From Hydractinia symbiolongicarpus (taxonomy: Eukaryota > Cnidaria > Hydrozoa > Anthoathecata > Hydractiniidae), in the NCBI RefSeq assembly GCF_029227915.1, contig NC_079885.1, forward strand, positions 13,405,001-13,469,000: 64,000 nt of DNA, written 5' to 3'. Below the pieces are notes generated by a model. It was not told the DNA's origin, searched no databases, and saw only the letters and a list, made by a program, of their open reading frames with translations. This document shows positions 33,290 to 42,900 of the stretch, in pieces (positions within the stretch are counted from its first letter, which is position 1; each line of letters starts with the position of its first letter). Both the position numbers and the translations under genes were made by a program.

Positions 33290-33858
33290 ATGAAATTACC
33301 GAGCCAAGAAATTAACGTGAATTAAATTAACGGTCATGAAATTAACGCGGTTCAATGAAATTAATTAGAAAAAGGCATTTAATTAACGGGTTGAGCAAGG
33401 TTTTTTTTCAAAAATGCATTTAATTAACGCGAATTTGAGAATATGCGACATCAAACGAAGCAAAAATTACGGCAACAGTCGAATCACGGTAGTGAAGCAG
33501 TCTCCTTTATTACAAGTTGGTTTGGAAATCGAAATAAAAGTTTTCGTTCTTGGGAAAGACAATGTTAAAAATTTAAAAATTTTGGAAGAAAAAGTGCTTT
33601 CAGTTAATTTACCACTTGGATCAAAGTATGAAGATAAAACAAAAGCTATTTTAAAAAAGATCGCTGAAAAAGAGAACAACGTTGAGCTATCGTCCGATGA
33701 GGAGAAATAGCAGAAAATTTGTAAAAGAAAAATAGGATTTTTGTTTTATATAAAAGTCACCAAATTACAAGTATTTTAATTAACGAGTCATGAAATTAAC
33801 AGTCTTTAAATTAACCCTGCATTTAATTAACAGTCATTAAATTAACGCGAATTTTGAA
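33290..33858. repeat. Clusters of ATTAACG motifs flanking a short frame
   Basis: Short motifs such as TGAAATTAACG, TTAATTAACG and CATTAAATTAACG occur about six times at 33309-33433 and five times at 33775-33853. TTAATTAACGCGAATTT appears in direct orientation near both inner and outer edges. The arrangement resembles the subterminal repeats of a small non-autonomous transposon. Its exact ends are not defined. Confidence 0.5.
33414..33710 (+). CDS. Unrecognised 98-residue frame
   Basis: The frame lies between the two ATTAACG clusters. It encodes a basic N-terminus, a beta-like stretch (LLQVGLEIEIKVFVLGKDNV) and a helical, charged C-terminus ending in an acidic ELSSDEEK. No intron, signal peptide or known domain is visible. 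It may be the exon of a transposon gene or chance coding. Composition matches the A+T-rich surroundings. Confidence 0.25.
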   Translation: MHLINANLRICDIKRSKNYGNSRITVVKQSPLLQVGLEIEIKVFVLGKDNVKNLKILEEKVLSVNLPLGSKYEDKTKAILKKIAEKENNVELSSDEEK

Positions 33859-33934
33859 AAACTGCGTTAATCACCTGGGACCAATTTGGGTAAGTTTTCT
33901 AAACCTTGGTCCTCGCATCCGTTTTGGAATGAAC

Positions 33935-34320
33935 AGGTTGATGACGTCATCAAAAACCTTTAAACCCCAACATCTCTGTAATAACTGTTCGCCAAAAGTA
34001 TATGATGCTATAAATTTTCTTGATCAGCGTTTCTAGATCTATATGATGATAGCAACGGGTATACAAATTACCAAAGAAAGTTCTTTGTACTTTTTAGAGG
34101 GGACTTTGGTGACGTCAGCAAAATTTTAAAACCCTTATATGGAGATATAAGGGTTTTAAATTATGCGTTCGTCGAAAACATACGATCCTATATAATATTT
34201 GATCAGCGTTTCAATCTCTATACATTACAGGCAATGGACAAACTAAATTTCGCCAAACATTTTTTGTATATACACTGCTGACGTCAGCAAAACAACGTAA
34301 ACAACATTTTTTCCATTGTC
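33935..34320. repeat. Two-plus copies of a ~180 bp unit with GACGTCA
   Basis: Two units starting with GACGTCA(T/G)CAAAA share TTCG(C/T)C(A/G)AAA, TGATCAGCGTTTC and a ctatataca-type stretch. A third GACGTCAGCAAAA starts at about 34279. They lead into the Helitron-like end at 34365-34463, so they may form the body of that element. Confidence 0.5.
34125..34160. repeat. Perfect 16 bp hairpin, 4 nt loop
   Basis: TTTAAAACCCTTATAT at 34125-34140 is exactly mirrored at 34145-34160 with loop ggag. It interrupts the second GACGTCA unit relative to the first. Confidence 0.85.
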
Positions 34321-34364
34321 CTTTTATCCACGGGCTTTATCGACTAGTCTCTTTAATATGTCTC

Positions 34365-34463
34365 TGTCTGTCTGTCACGCAAAATGGTACCGCAAGTAGC
34401 AAGAACCATGCAATGCTTTATAAAAAGGACGGGCAAAACCGTGGAGTCCAGGCCACCGACTAG
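34365..34463 (+). mobile_element. Helitron-like 3' terminus, second copy
   Basis: It shares GCAAAATGGTA, GCAAGTAGCAAGA, GCAATGC and TATAAAAAGGACGGGC with the segment at 10638-10776. It ends with a CCGTGG...CCACCG stem, then CTAG followed by T. The upstream GACGTCA units may be its body. Confidence 0.45.
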
Positions 34464-34469
34464 TTAATT

Positions 34470-35078
34470 TAATTAAGCTATTGACGTTAAATTATGTTAT
34501 TGACGTCGTACCGTAACATCAGAAAATTTAACATTTGAGACATTAACATTTTGATTGGCTTAAAATACCAAATGACGTAATTGTTCGCCGGCGATTGAAA
34601 AAAAAATTAGAAAAATTGTTTTTACCTTTTGAGCGACCACAACGGCGACCAAAGAGTATTACGTAAAATGGCATTGCGCATGCTCAGAACTAAGCGCTAC
34701 GGCTCAGACGGTGTTTCATACCGCACAGGTCTGGGCACTAGCGAAGCACGTTGTAGGGACAAATTTTTGGCTTGGACGATAGCCCAAATAATTTTTATGG
34801 TCAGTTTTTCACCGATCCAACCCGTGTTATCCGTTGTCCCAAATTGACCGAGGTTTTAAATAATCGAAAATGGTTAAAACCGGTCGGCTTCTACCACTGC
34901 GGGTCGGGTCAGGCACTTGTTTTCGTCCTGGTTTCTGCGAAAGCAGTTAGGCCACCATCAAAAATATGTTGTGTTCGCGTCCTGAAGACCCCGAAAAAAT
35001 GAGTCGGTCGGGCGGTCGGGCGTATTTTTTCCCGGGATTTTCAGATCGGAGCAAGCAAATTCGTTCCCAGGGCCAAGA
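34470..35078. other. Non-coding; no recognised gene
   Basis: Short open frames at 34629-34847 and 34772-35002 show no recognisable domain. Part of the stretch is more G+C-rich (34650-35060), perhaps an old transposon fragment. Confidence 0.35.
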
Positions 35079-35165
35079 CAGTAAGTAGTTATAGAGATGG
35101 GGGTACGAGGACAGTTTGGTAAACCAAACTTACCTCGAACACCCCATCTCTATATCTACTTGTAC
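35079..35165. repeat. Imperfect ~42 bp-arm hairpin
   Basis: Arms of about 42 bp with a 2 bp centre (35121-35122) share GAGATGGGG and CAGTTTGGT-type blocks in inverted orientation, with five or six mismatches. It looks like a palindromic MITE or an inverted duplication. Confidence 0.75.
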
Positions 35166-36013
35166 ACGCTATGGTAACAATTGTTGTTTGCAAGCACTCT
35201 GGAATGCAATGTAAACTGATGATGGTAAGGAGCCGAGCATGCTCGGGAAGTCATCACGAAGCGTTGAGTGAGGCTCCTTTCCAGCTCACAGTGGGTAGAG
35301 ACGAAGTCTCGTAGGGCACCAGAGCAAAACGTAAAATCATCTGATTACATATGTTACATACACATCATTTAACAAACCAGTTTTACCACCAAATGGGATG
35401 TTTCTTTTTGCGATGTTATTTGTTGGTTACATCTGATGTCTAAATAAACATAGTCAATGCTATGATGTCATTGAATTTGAAATATGATCCTCTTAAACTA
35501 TATTAAATGAATATGATATTTTATAATGTAAACATGTTTACTTTTAACATCTTTCTGTTTCAAGCTTATTTTAATAGTTTGTTGTGGAAATGTTTAGCGT
35601 TTTAATAATTATTTTAACCTGTTTTTGCACTGACGATATTTCATGTATATTGGGATTTACTAAGAATGACAGGAATTTACCGTAATAAATGTGAACCACA
35701 GGTAGTTATTTAGATAAAAGTGAAGTGCTTTATAAGAAGTTAAAATATGTTATAAGTTGTCTCGTGGATGGCGGGTCATGGGGCCATGGGGCTAGTGAGG
35801 AAGGTGTGCCGCCTACACATCCAGCCACGTAGTTCCACTATATGTCGTAGTCCTGTTATGTATGTGTTGTTGGGTCCCTGGCGTGTCATTAGGTTGCCAC
35901 TAAACCACAAAAAATGTAAAAATCGAGAGTACGGGCGTAGAGCTCAGAGTTGGTTGGACTTAGTTCACGGGAGTGGAGTGCCGGTCGTACTCTTGAAAAA
36001 AAATTGAATTAAA
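35166..36013. other. A+T-rich spacer left of block III
   Basis: No gene supported. A G+C-rich piece near 35220-35340 and one near 35765-35890 have no recognisable coding pattern. Confidence 0.4.
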
Positions 36014-36074
36014 AATGGCCTGCACCATGAAGGTGCGCGCAATAAGATCATGATACTTCATGGTGCAGGCCATT
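36014..36074. repeat. Perfect 19 bp hairpin at the PolB end of block III
   Basis: AATGGCCTGCACCATGAAG at 36014-36032 is exactly mirrored at 36056-36074 across a 23 nt loop. It lies 13 bp past the end of the polymerase frame. It may be a transcription-end structure or a terminus of the integrated element. Confidence 0.85.
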
Positions 36075-36086
36075 CTTCCACGGGAG

Positions 36087-38536
36087 TTATTCAAATGTCC
36101 ATACGCATAAACCATCCTCAAAACAACGAAGCGATATTCTCATATAACTTCCTAACATCTGATTTTGACTTCTAATTGTTTTCATTGCATGGCACATTCG
36201 TTTGTTTTCAAATAATACATTTCTATAGTCTTCATGTTTAACACCCTTAGCAGTTTTACCACATTTGTCATCATCCTTAATATAGCTATACATTTTGGAT
36301 TTTAATCCTACAAATGCAAGTATTGGAACACCTGCTGCCTCATCTTTCATTTTACCAATATCATCTTATTCGATGTATTATAGAATTGCGATGTTTCAGG
36401 GTAGTCACTATTGTCAAATTTATCTTTATCATTCCAGAAATCCATATATGCATCATCTGTTGTAATTTCATATGTTAGGGAATCTGTATCTGTGAATAGT
36501 AGTTTTGCATTATTTTTGTATTTCCTTTTTATATAGTTGTAGTGGAAATCGTACATTAATGTTTTGGATAAATCGGAATATATTCCTACATATGCAGGTC
36601 TGTTTAGGGTTAGTGTCTCCTTAATTCTATGTACAGCCACAAGGTCCTCGTTGAATATTTTTGATGATTCGAAGGTTGGCTTGGATCTTAATTTCATTAG
36701 TTTGTCCTTATTGGTTATAAGTTCTACATTTGCACGTTTTCTTATGTTTTCCATAGTCTTTCCAAATACACTGTTATTCGTAAGTTTTAAGAGATCTTTT
36801 TCAAAAGCATTTTTACAATAAGTTCTTTTATTAGTATTGAAATCAATATATTTTTTCAACCATGGGCTCTGATCAAATTCCAATAGACGATGTACTTTTT
36901 TGATTTTTAATCCTAATGATATATACAATTGTACATTTCGATAGTGTAATACATATTTCTCTTTTTGCTTAATGTTGGTATTAATTTATTTACATCACCT
37001 ACTGATATCTTATACTGTTCTTGAATTCTTTTACAATAATCTGATAACATATTTTTGGTAACATTTATTTTTTCTGGAGCTAATGGATAATCATTATGTA
37101 GATTATGTAGTTCCTTTAGATATTCTAAGTGAAATTCCAATATTAGTCCTTTACTACTTTCTGGTTTATAATCAGCTAGATTACATTTTTTTATTTCCTT
37201 TTCTTTTAACCATCTAAATCCACCAGTTCGTAGATATTGTGACATTCCATAATCGTACAGATTGTTAGCATCCAAATACATTAGAAACTTCTTCCATACC
37301 CTTTAGCATGTTTATATTGATCATCGGTGATATATTCATCAATTAGTAGACTGTAAAGATCTTTTTGATACGGTAATTGTGTCTCATCAAATTTCTCAAA
37401 TAAATCCGTATAATCGTAGGGATACACACCTTTTTTAGTCATTAGTTCAAATTTCTTTTTATCACCAAATTCCTCTTTCGTATATTCAAATGATGTTTTT
37501 GGAAGGTTATCTGCTAATTTCTCCAGATTAGAACTCATAAAATGGAAACTACCAATAAATTTCAACTGACTACCTAACATGAATGCCATATATTTTTCCA
37601 TATTGTTTGGAATTACGTTGATGTCCATTTCTTTGAGTTCTTCCCATTTATTTTTATACAAATGTTTTTTAACGATTTTACCAATCTGTTGCATAATAAA
37701 ATGGCAATCATATCCTCTCAAATTGTGGAAAACTACGGGTACTTTGTCTGTTAATCTATAACTTAAATTACAATCATTATGTGCTGATCCTCTATATCTA
37801 TCTTTTGCACGGCAATGATCTCTAACTTTGATATCTGTCTCAATATATTTTTGATTACATATGGGACAACTATGTTTGGCATATTTATGGCTTGTTTACA
37901 ATTTATCACCATACACATTTCAGTATGATTGTCCAATATTTTTTTAGTAGAGAAACATTGTAGACAGTAGATGCTGTGTTTTCTGGTGTTTTGTTTTATT
38001 ATACATGAAACTGTTAAAATTATCAATTAGTACATAATGTTTGTATTCATCCTTTGTTATTAATAGTAGGGACATACTATCTTCATACTTCTCTTTTGAT
38101 ATATATATTGGATATGGTTGTTTATCATCATATCCGAATGCATTTATTCTGATATTGTTTTGTTTTTCAATTTTATTATACTTTTTAGTCGTTACAGGAA
38201 ATTCAATACCAATTCTTTGGGTAGTTCTATATAACTTGATCCGTTTAGTGGATCATATAATGTTAAATTCAAGAAATGTGAATCTACTGATTCAATAGTC
38301 CATCCAGATCTTTCAGAAATCCATTGGTTGATAAGATTTATTATTTGCTGTGATGATAGATTTATAGAATAACGGATATCATTTTCATTAAAAACCATAT
38401 CGTTTGAATTAAGAGGCTTTACAAATGTTATTTTTAATGTTTCCACATCTTTGAAACCTTTTAATTTTGACAATTCCCTATTCAAGATACTGGATATATT
38501 ATTTCTTGTTAATTCTAATTGTTTTAATGGATCCAT
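36087..38536 (-). pseudogene. polB: Protein-primed family B DNA polymerase (DNA_pol_B_2 type), frameshifted
   Basis: The minus strand carries a ~800-residue polymerase spread over several frames. The N-terminal region (38536-38192) has WISERSGWTIESVDSHF and GSSYIELPKELV. A C2H2-like finger (YCLQCFSTKKILDNHTEMC) lies near 37950. An exonuclease-type block VVFHNLRGYDCHFI is at about 37720. Polymerase motif A (YLDANNLYDYGMSQ) is near 37275, motif B (LTNNSVFGKTMENIRKR) near 36770, and motif C (LFTDTDSLTYEI) near 36500. The end is LCVWTFE at 36087. Catalytic motifs are retained, but frame changes near 38190, 38030, 37880, 37280, 36920 and 36350 inactivate it. Polymerases of this group replicate linear DNA from a terminal protein in adenoviruses, Polintons and linear plasmids. 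Confidence 0.85.
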
Positions 38537-38565
38537 GTTATTTTTAATTCCAACCTCAAATAATT

Positions 38566-39042
38566 TAGTTGATCTTGTAAATGCTGAATTTAGTTATATT
38601 ATTGCAGATGAAACAGATTTTCTGAATATCGGTTTTTTAGATACTGGTTTTACAGGCCTAGGTGCTGGTACAGGTTTAACTTGGCTTGGTACTGGTACAG
38701 GTTTTATGGGTCTGGGTGCTGGCACAGGTTTAATGGGTCTGGTGCTGGTACAGGTTTTACTTGGCTTGGTACTGGCACAGGTTTTATGGGTCTGGGTGCT
38801 GGCACAGGTTTTATGGGTCTGGGTGCTGGTACTGGTTTTATAGGTCTGGGTACTGGTGTTGGTTTTATAGGTGCTAGTTTATTAAGCTTTTTATATGCAG
38901 GACCATCTATCTTGATCCATCTATTAGTCTTTGGGCTTCTTATATACCCAGGTTTCTTATCAGTGGTTTTATTACAATGTATTATATTGATTAGCTCAGC
39001 CTTACTTAGTTTTTGAAGATCTATATCATTCATCATTATCAT
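38566..39042 (-). pseudogene. SAP-like/adaptor protein with PxP repeat linker
   Basis: From about 39036 the minus strand reads MNDIDLQKLSKAELINIIHC, a SAP-like helix, then PGYIRSPKTNRWIKIDGPAY with KKL. That motif, NPxTxRxIKxxGxxYKKL-like, is shared by many large and mid-size DNA viruses. A tandem repeat of ~8 residues follows (KPVPAPRPI), encoded by 24 bp DNA repeats at 38650-38860. After a frame break the chain may continue towards PolB at 38536. In relatives this part may be fused to the polymerase. The fusion is inference. Confidence 0.5.
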
Positions 39043-39244
39043 AGGTTTGGAAATTATTTTATACTTTATTAATGTGGTATCTCTTTAAGTCAAAAATGTG
39101 AATAAACTCTTTTAAAGATATATTGATATAAACTATATATAAATGATAAGTATTGAAATAAATAACTTCAGTATTTTATGTATGTGTTTTAGATGACTGT
39201 CTAATGTTTCTTGTGATTTAAATGTTCTATAACAATATTCACAT
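39043..39244. other. Intergenic spacer in block III
   Basis: An A+T-rich spacer between the adaptor gene and the VRR-NUC segment. It probably holds the promoter of the leftward adaptor/PolB unit, but no clear element is visible. Confidence 0.3.
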
Positions 39245-39698
39245 TTAATTCTCACTATAGAAATATTTAATGATCTCTGTTATAATTTCATCATAATCAT
39301 TGCTTACCAGTATCTTGTATCCATTTAATTTATATTTCTCCAACATCACTCTTTGATTGTCAGATAATTGACCATTACCCTTTGGTATCTTAAACTCAAT
39401 TACAAATCCCGGATATACCAAATGAAAATTTTGTATTACCATATCTAGTGCACCATCATATGTCCATTTTTAGGGGTGTCGATCTAACGCCCCAAGAATG
39501 TAGGGGGAACTTTTCGTTCCCCCAAGATTCGATGTCATTTAGTGTGGTTTTATCTTCTGGTTCAACATGATCCCTTATAGCCTTGCGAGTATTTGTATAT
39601 TCCAATATATTGGCAATTACTTTTGCTTTGAACCAAACAGTGTCATTAACAATAATAAAATTTAATTTCACATCTTCATAAATAAATATATCTCCCAT
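39245..39698 (-). pseudogene. Bro-N domain joined to VRR-NUC-like nuclease
   Basis: The N-terminal half (39698-39456) reads FIYEDVKLNFIIVNDTVWFK, AKVIANILEYTNTRKAIRDH and VEPEDKTTL, the pattern of the Bro-N DNA-binding domain found in baculoviruses and other large DNA viruses. The C-terminal half (39442-39245) reads FVIEFKIPKGNGQLSDNQRV and NGYKILVSNDYDEIITEII. The E-x-K within IEFKIPKG and the GQLSxxQ block are typical of VRR-NUC/PD-(D/E)XK nucleases. A frame change and a G+C-rich 40 bp patch near 39475-39530 separate them. It is probably one ancestral gene for DNA binding and cleavage in replication or recombination. Confidence 0.65.
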
Positions 39699-39740
39699 AA
39701 TAATAATTACTAATAATGTTACTTTCTTAAGTATAATCTT

Positions 39741-39911
39741 TTAAATACCACCAATCGGTTTATTGTATCCGATTAAAAATATGTAACATCTGCATTCACC
39801 GCATAATGCCCAATAGATAAAGTTTCCACCAATTATTCTATAATACGGTTTTACACCATTAGATAGCCTACGACATTGATTACAATAACTGTAAATACAA
39901 TAGTCTTCCAT
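39741..39911 (-). CDS. Small zinc-binding protein, 56 residues, intact
   Basis: From ATG 39911 the frame reads MEDYCIYSYCNQCRRLSNGV, continues YYRIIGGNFIYWALCGECRC, and stops at 39741-39743. Cys spacing (C-x4-C-x2-C, then CxxCxC) suggests a zinc ribbon. It resembles the family 6 proteins of blocks A and B in size and Cys pattern, and may be their diverged counterpart. It lies 15 bp after the membrane protein gene's stop on the same strand, consistent with a compact viral gene order. Confidence 0.5.
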   Translation of the reverse strand: MEDYCIYSYCNQCRRLSNGVKPYYRIIGGNFIYWALCGECRCYIFLIGYNKPIGGI

Positions 39912-39925
39912 ATAACTATAGATTA

Positions 39926-40670
39926 TTACTTCTTTCTTTTTTCATACCAATAAATACCACCACCAACCATAGTCATACTAGCAACAGTAAATCCTAATTC
40001 CCTATATTTCTGTGATTCTGATGGTTTATAGAAGTCTGATAATTTAGGTTCAGGTGGTAGTTCTGGAAGTTTGGTACCAGTAAGCACATAATATCTTTTC
40101 ATCGCAAGTCCTAAGTCATCAAACTTCTTTTCCGATAAGTTTTCTTTTCTTATTTCGTTATTTATGTAATCAATTCGTTTTTGTTTTATTTTCCATACCT
40201 AAAGCCCCACATGCTATATTAGAATATAAACCAATTAATGATTTTCCTAATGATTGAGTGATCTGACCACTCAATTTGCTCTCATATCTTGTTGACATAT
40301 TATTGATCTCATCTGCGTTCATCTCCATTATTTGTTGTTCAGTGTATTCTTTACCTAGATGTTGTTTAGAATTGCCCGATAGCACATAATTAATCAGTAT
40401 ATTCTTTTTTTCAGGATCCACTTCTTCCATTGGTTCTTCAATTAATGGCTGTTCTATCTTTTTCTTTCTTCTACAATTTATTTTAGGGTTTAATTCTTTG
40501 GAAACATTCTGCTCTAAATTAGTTAGTTGATCAAGTACTTTGGAATCCATTACTATATTTATAAGATAGAAAATAATACGCAACTTATAACATGGATATA
40601 TAATTGCAAAAATGATTGCTAATAACAAAATGAAGTTAGCGTATTCAATCATTATATTATTAAGTAACAA
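39926..40670 (-). pseudogene. Virion-like membrane protein with one N- and one C-terminal hydrophobic segment
   Basis: The frame from 40670 begins with a hydrophobic segment (YANFILLLAIIFAIIYP). An internal ATG at 40550 (MDSKVLDQLTNLEQNVSKEL) is an alternative start without it. A charged middle follows (RRKKKIEQPLIEEPMEEVDP, EYTEQQIMEMNADEINNMST, YESKLSGQITQSLGKSLIGL). A frame change near 40180 leads to KFDDLGLAMKRYYVLTG, LPELPPEPKLSDFYKPSESQ and a C-terminal hydrophobic end (FTVASMTMVGGGIYWYEKRK), stopping at 39926. I do not recognise the family. Position between the ATPase and the zinc protein suggests a virion or assembly role. Confidence 0.45.
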
Positions 40671-40689
40671 AATTATAACTAGCGTATAA

Positions 40690-41045
40690 CTAGTGTGTCA
40701 ACAAATTTTGGCAGGATTTTAACAAATAATAACTAGTTGGCTGGTAACACTTCAGTATATCATCAATTATAAATAGTGTTTCGTGGCCCTTAAAATTATT
40801 GGTAAATAGTCTAATCCATACATTTAATTTACATTCTACATCATAAACAATAAATACACTTTCATCATCGAGTAACCACTTTCTTGATATGTACGTCTTA
40901 TTATCTAAAACTGTTAGACATAGAATAATAATGTATTCAAAATGGTGTTTATAGTCAGTTTCAAGTAGTTTTAATAAGTATTCGGTTTTACCACATGCGG
41001 TTGCACCAACAACATTGCACTATGAGGAAATTTTGGAAAGTTCAT
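40690..41045 (-). pseudogene. DNA-packaging ATPase (A32/FtsK-HerA type), C-terminally truncated
   Basis: ATG 41045 starts MNFPKFPHS; a frame change then leads to NVVGATACGKTEYLLKLL, a clear Walker A (GATACGKT). About 70 residues further is a Walker B-like strand (HETLFIIDDILK). The middle contains FEYIIILCLTVLDNKTYISR. The remaining ~100 residues expected after Walker B in this family are absent: the frame ends at 40690. Such ATPases pump viral DNA into capsids in Polinton-like viruses, virophages and nucleocytoviruses. Its place next to the candidate capsid gene (8 bp gap) fits the classic morphogenesis module. The copy is inactive by frameshift and truncation. Confidence 0.75.
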
Positions 41046-41052
41046 TATATAT

Positions 41053-42134
41053 TTAGTACATAATATTAACAAATGCACCATTTAAAATGTTAATTTGGGC
41101 ATCCACAAATAGCTGTCTACCTGTTCCATGTAATGTGTTATCATCGGAAGATCTGAAATCCAACCACAATCCAAATTGTTTTGTATAATAATCTACCATT
41201 CTCATATCAAATACATTTAACTCATGTTGTGCTGAGCCATGTTGTTTCAATCTTCCAGCACCAAAGTGTTTCTTGATTTCATCCCATTGGTGATAGCTTT
41301 TCATCCCCTGTGCGTATAATTGATTAGATTTTCCCTCGACGGCTATCTCAACATTAGTAATTTTAGGGTTGTAGAATTTTTCAGTGTCTCTTGCCCAATC
41401 AGTCGCTTTTGTAAACAGCATTAGAATACCTCTTAGGCTCTTGGCTGGTGTGTTAAAATTCATATTCCATTTCGTATCACCATCTTTAAGGACAATATGT
41501 CTGTGTCTAAAAACTCGATCATACAAAATACTCGTCCTCATATATTCAGTTTTGACATCAGATGCCAATCTTGAATTGAAATTACATCAAACTCCAATGA
41601 GATGTTGCTAATTGTGTATGTGGCGTCCGTTTTATCACTCTTAATCACTTTATTGTATTCATTAAATGTAAGTTCGTAAGAAAGCCTACCCACTAGTCCG
41701 GACTGATAGAAGGGCATAGAACTTTCCAGCATTTCAAAGTCTTGTGGAATGCAAAACGTATTACCAAATGCTGTAGATATTGCTTCATCTCCATTATTGG
41801 CCACTTTGTCTCCTGCACCAATTCGATATTTAATAGCACTTTCAGTTTGTCCATTTTCTTTGGTAACAATACCTTGAAATATAGCATTTCGTTTTTCAGC
41901 ATATGCCATCCATAGGTCATAATATGCGTCAAGTGTGTCACTATCATTAATACTAAGTATTTCATTGCCCACGATTTTTATAACTTTTTTCTTAATAATA
42001 GCCCTTCCAATATTTTTAACCAATGTTCTGTTTAAATCATCTGTTGAATTAGGAGTAATATCAAATGTTAATCTGGTTGTTCCTGGAACTATGACATCAT
42101 TAGCTTCCGAATTTGGAAACCGTACATTTAACAT
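41053..42134 (-). pseudogene. Candidate major capsid protein (double jelly-roll type), one frameshift
   Basis: The N-terminal half (42134-41538, 198 residues) has IVPGTTRLTFDITPNSTDDL, NRTLVKNIGRAIIKKKVIKI and SYELTFNEYNKVI. The C-terminal half (41568-41053, 171 residues) has SILYDRVFRHRHIVLKDGDT, KSLRGILMLFTKATDWARDT, QLYAQGMKSYHQWDEIKKHF and LHGTGRQLFVDAQINILNGA. A single frame change near 41555 separates them; together about 360 residues. Alternating short beta-like strands, length and position beside the packaging ATPase fit a capsid protein. I recall related proteins as multicopy in cnidarian and mollusc genomes. The double jelly-roll fold is an inference that structure prediction could test. 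Confidence 0.55.
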
Positions 42135-42278
42135 CTCATTTACTCCAATAGTAGTTGGATTATTAGTGACGACAATTTTTTGTCTATTCCCTTAAATTCC
42201 AAAAGCATTTCTAAGTGATCTATTAGGATTTAGTTTTTCTCCTGTGGCTGTCATTATATATTTGTACAATAGAAAAAG
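42135..42278. other. Spacer between candidate capsid and family 3 genes
   Basis: An A+T-rich gap on the minus-strand unit. It probably includes degraded ends of the two neighbours; no separate feature is seen. Confidence 0.3.
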
Positions 42279-42880
42279 TTAAAAAATATGTAGAACCACA
42301 GATGTAGGTAAATTACTGTTTATAATACTTCTGTCATTATCTCGTAGCTCAACTTTAATATGATCTATTATACCATTTCTCATAGTTTTGTATTGAAAAT
42401 TAGTTGGCTCGAATATTATTGTATCACCAAATGAAACATCTTTTGGTGTGTATCCAGTATGAAGGGTATTGGATGGAATCCCATTATGGAGGTTATCTGT
42501 TGTAGAGAGAGTATCAGTGGAGAAAGTAAATGATTTTTTAGATAGAAGAAGATCAACGTAATTATCATTATTTACTCCTAATATGTTGTGAGGACAGTAA
42601 TCAAACTTTTTTACTCCATTTCCAATTATAGATTTTCTAGTTAATGTACTATAATTTATTCTACTGTTAATTTGTCATAAAATATCATTAATACTAGAGA
42701 ACCCTTTTGTAACAATAATGTGTGTATTATTTGTTAGATACATCTTCTCGTCTTCTTCAATGTTGTAAAACGTGTAAACCAAACGCGCTCTAAATAAACC
42801 ATTTTTTTACTATTATTTCTATTGTCGATAGGTTTTTGCAAATCGATACCTTTTCAAATGTCATCTATTACAATATACAT
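42279..42880 (-). pseudogene. Family 3 protein, candidate minor capsid (block III copy)
   Basis: ATG 42880 gives MYIVIDDI, matching the QLYITDI start of blocks A and B. After frame breaks near 42850 and 42680 the protein continues with EKMYLTNNTHIIVTKGFSSI, FDYCPHNILGVNNDNYVDLL and TIIFEPTNFQYKTMRNGIID. It ends with HIKVELRDNDRSIINS and a stop at 42279. The overall layout (a hydrophobic beta-rich C-terminus of ~200 residues) is shared with the A and B copies, but sequence identity is low. It directly precedes the candidate major capsid gene. Confidence 0.45.
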
Positions 42881-42900
42881 TTTCTAAGTTATATAATATA

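Noticed and set aside
35765-36007. 79-residue plus-strand frame left of block III
   Set aside because: Basic, Cys-poor composition without a domain, and no support from neighbours.
38451-39016. Gly/Leu-rich plus-strand frames with repeats
   Set aside because: They are antisense to the Pro-rich KPVPAPRPI repeat of the adaptor gene.
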